Source of the DNA: Sulfopaludibacter sp963815475
GTDB lineage: Bacteria; Acidobacteriota; Terriglobia; Bryobacterales; Bryobacteraceae
Reading direction: 5' to 3'
Assembly (NCBI GenBank): GCA_963815475.1
Contig: CAWFHD010000003.1
Span: 2,108,001-2,172,000, forward strand
Length of the DNA stretch: 64,000 bases
Part shown: positions 62,208 to 64,000 of the stretch, in pieces
Position numbering within the stretch: the first letter of the stretch is position 1
Layout of the letters: every line of letters starts with the position of its first letter
Made by a program: the position numbers and the translations under genes
Notes under the pieces: generated by a model
What the model was told of the DNA's origin: nothing
Database searches by the model: none
What the model saw: the letters and a program-made list of their open reading frames with translations, nothing else

Positions 62208-63011
62208 TCAGAATATAGCTTCTCGGATGACCTCGCCAGATTCCCACAAATCCTGGATCATGGCGAGATCCAGGTACAGTACGGCTAGCAGCGTTTCGAA
62301 TCCATTGACGATGTCTGGCGCATTTGCCGGACTGCCGGAGTGCTGCAGCGACTGCAGCACCTTAATCGAAGCCGGACGGCTCTTCTCGACAGCGGCTGGG
62401 ATGATGTTTTCGTAAAATGTGGCGACGAATTTCGCGGCGCATTGGTGCGCGGCGTCGTAACTCATCTTCTGTCGTAGTCGATGTGCTTTGCTGTCGATCA
62501 GCCAGTCGATTCGAGGGCCGTGTGCAGTCCCGCCATCCGTTAAATACTTCTCCCGGATGTAACGCTGGGGTTCGGAGAAGGTTTCGGCCGGCTCCTTACA
62601 GCCGGGGTTGACCAATAAGTCGCGCATGTCTTCACATGCCATGAAATAGTGCCGGTCGCGATTATCGGGGGGCGTCCAATAGTCGCCTTCGCTTCTTGCC
62701 TGAGTCCAATAGCAGTAAGCCCGATGTTGTTTGATCTGATCGATCCAGATTCCTTCGAAATGCCAATAGCATTCCGCATTCAAGTCCCCCAGGTTGACCG
62801 ACCGGGTCATGAGCCAGTCGATCCACTGAATGACGGCGTGCCTCCAATCCGCCTGCATAGCGTCCGCGTTACTGGGCACGGCCTCATCGAGGTAAGAATG
62901 CTCCAACAGTCTCTCCGCTTTGCGCAATCGGCTGAAATCGCGCGCGACAGCCGCGATCCGCTGACGGAGGTACGATTCCGGCATGCGGCGTGGTTTTTGG
63001 GGAGTCGGCAT
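62208..63011 (-). CDS. Unknown first gene of CHAT operon
   Basis: ATG 63011, with AAAGG eight bases upstream; the frame extends to 63746 but that portion reads through an IS end and is not protein-like. 267 residues, helical, rich in Trp/Tyr: QWIDWLMTRSVNLGDLNAEC, WIDQIKQHRAYCYWTQARSEGDY, DNRDRHYFMACEDMRDLL and YENIIPAAVEKSRPASIKVL. No motif recognised. It starts the operon, 40 bases from the metalloprotease gene, and may be the sensor or regulator. Confidence 0.65.
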   Translation of the reverse strand: MPTPQKPRRMPESYLRQRIAAVARDFSRLRKAERLLEHSYLDEAVPSNADAMQADWRHAVIQWIDWLMTRSVNLGDLNAECYWHFEGIWIDQIKQHRAYCYWTQARSEGDYWTPPDNRDRHYFMACEDMRDLLVNPGCKEPAETFSEPQRYIREKYLTDGGTAHGPRIDWLIDSKAHRLRQKMSYDAAHQCAAKFVATFYENIIPAAVEKSRPASIKVLQSLQHSGSPANAPDIVNGFETLLAVLYLDLAMIQDLWESGEVIREAIF

Positions 63012-63090
63012 GAGAACCTTTACTCTGTGGACCGTAGTATCATACACCCCATCGAATTCAAATCTCAACTTTTGATTTCTAACTGTCAAC

Positions 63091-63132
63091 GCAAAGTAGA
63101 AATGTCCTATTCCCTGCAAAGTAGAAATGTCC
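63091..63132. repeat. IS-end direct repeats
   Basis: GCAAAGTAGAAATGTCC occurs twice, at 63091-63107 and 63116-63132 (25-base period). This motif is familiar from the ends of transposons carrying integrase-type transposases. The repeats lie 80 bases upstream of the CHAT operon start and face the partial transposase at the window edge, so they probably mark the end of that element. Confidence 0.55.
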
Positions 63133-63337
63133 GGTTTTTGCCGGGCGGGGCGAGGGTGCGTGGTAGTCTGGGCGTGCCGGTGAAGCGGAGACGGGCAATG
63201 CTGGCGAGCAACCCGATCGAGGAATAGCCGGCCGGAACTCATCTGCGGACGATGAGATGGAGCGTGATCCTCCCGGCACATTCTGCTACCTGGGCTCGGG
63301 GCCGACCAACGGGAGGCGGCACGGCCCCACCCCAGGG

Positions 63338-63428
63338 TGTGGTTTTTGATTTTGGTTTTGATTTTGAAACCACATCGGACCAGATAGATTCCGACATGCC
63401 TTAAAAACGCATACTGGGCGCCCAGTAT
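63338..63428. repeat. Hairpin and perfect palindrome in the IS region
   Basis: TGTGGTTT (63338-63345) pairs with AAACCACA (63367-63374) around a T-rich loop, a terminator-like structure. At 63411-63428 ATACTGGGCGCCCAGTAT is an exact 18-base palindrome. Both lie in about 450 bases without a gene between the IS end and the transposase C-terminus. Confidence 0.55.
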
Positions 63429-63583
63429 TCTTTGCAGGTGCGGAAAGTAGTGGCGAGGAAGGGATCGTCGCAAACTCTCCTTTAACGATGAAGAAATCCG
63501 CCGGCTTACCAGCCGGTCGTGCGGAGAGCTTCCCGGTATAGGGCGAACTTTGCCTTCGCGCCACTTCCGCCGTCTCATGGTCA

Positions 63584-64000
63584 CTACGATTCCTCGCGTC
63601 TGGCTTCGGACTGTTGCGCCGCCTGCCAGACCTTCGGCCCTTTCTTCAAATCGAAATTCTGGTTCCACGTGCTTTTCTGCCCCGGCTGACGAGGCGCTTT
63701 CTTCGGCGGTGCTTTGGCAGGTGCTACCTTGGGCTGCTGCTCGCATCTCTCCACTCGGAGATACCGTCCGTTAAAGCGGGCCGCCACCGAACCATCCCGC
63801 CGTTGCTCCACGCGGATGGATGCCCCCCGCAGTCCTGTGCAAATATCCTGACGTAGGATGCGATAGGTCTTGGCATCCAACGGAAACGTGTAGTCGGCGT
63901 TTACCCTCCGCTTCTCTACGTGGCTGAGGATCGCTGCCAGATCGTGCTGCTTCTCCAAGGGCCGGTGAGCATCGTCAGCATTAGCGGGCACCACCGCGAT
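63584..64000 (-). CDS. Transposase C-terminus, partial at window edge
   Basis: The frame enters from beyond position 64000 (IAVVPANADDAHRPLEKQHDLAAILSH) and ends at 63584. The segment ADYTFPLDAKTYRILRQDICTGLRGA with IRVEQRRDGSVAARFNGRYLRVERC is the C-terminal beta-barrel of an integrase-core transposase (ISNCY-like), followed by a Lys/Pro-rich tail. The DDE catalytic core must lie outside the window. Confidence 0.65.
   Translation of the reverse strand: MAVVPANADDAHRPLEKQHDLAAILSHVEKRRVNADYTFPLDAKTYRILRQDICTGLRGASIRVEQRRDGSVAARFNGRYLRVERCEQQPKVAPAKAPPKKAPRQPGQKSTWNQNFDLKKGPKVWQAAQQSEARREES

Noticed and set aside
63012..63746. N-terminal extension of the first CHAT-operon gene
   Set aside because: Runs through the IS end repeats and lacks protein-like sequence; ATG 63011 has a proper ribosome-binding site.
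1..64000. tRNA, rRNA or riboswitch genes
   Set aside because: Looked for cloverleaf-like and conserved rRNA segments while reading; none recognised. A covariance-model scan would be decisive.

Overview
The window looks like a chromosome segment of a soil Acidobacteriota, probably close to Candidatus Solibacter / Bryobacterales. It carries families typical of that group: Oar-like TonB-dependent beta-barrels, a VWFA-related TIGR03436 protein, TIGR03435 domains (one fused to an M56 peptidase), an SBBP/DUF7948 remnant, PEP-CTERM proteins and TIGR02999-type sigma factors. Genes are packed, mostly GC-rich, with some AT-richer inserts (the methyltransferase, the RHS C-terminus with its RDD neighbour, and part of the toxin-antitoxin island). 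No rRNA, tRNA or CRISPR array was recognised.

Layout. 1-21,700 is a chromosomal background with many broken genes: TonB receptor fragments, a sigma-like gene, an MBL hydrolase, a TIGR03436 VWFA protein, a serine hydrolase, and a histidine kinase with a two-receiver response regulator and an outer-membrane barrel. It also has a methyltransferase, a dehalogenase coupled to a PPC/DUF296 protein, and two chimeric junctions (GH115 to sigma-54 activator; radical SAM head-to-head with RecJ). 22,107-28,262 is a Tn7-like transposon core: four TnsB-site-like repeats, a DUF6788 gene, a TnsA-TnsB fusion, TnsC, TniQ and a separate helix-turn-helix-repeat protein that looks like the detached C-terminus of TnsD. 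28,375-38,870 is a partial type IV secretion-like cluster led by a tyrosine recombinase (unknown protein, transglycosylase, VirB9, VirB10, membrane double-AAA ATPase, VirB2-like proteins), split by an opposite-strand blaI / M56-TIGR03435 pair.

38,976-50,222 is a plasmid or ICE relic: ParB remnant, RHS polymorphic toxin, RDD and PEP-CTERM proteins, a block of small plasmid-type proteins (DUF6915, DUF6878, DUF6876), and a Fic protein whose start codon lies in the first of two identical palindromic operators. 50,299-57,640 has a secreted VWA protein, an integrase tail and a toxin-antitoxin/RNase island (DUF5677, HEPN-like, PIN-like, HigBA plus an extra HigA, decayed ParDE). 57,799-63,011 is a tight four-gene operon encoding an unknown protein, a predicted zinc metalloprotease and two different CHAT (caspase-like) proteases. 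It is the best candidate for an undescribed immune or cell-death system. An IS end and a partial transposase follow to the window edge.

Many single-base frameshifts occur across the window, but the transposon core, the CHAT operon, VirB10 and the double AAA ATPase are intact. Whether the breaks are real decay or assembly indels cannot be decided from this sequence alone.
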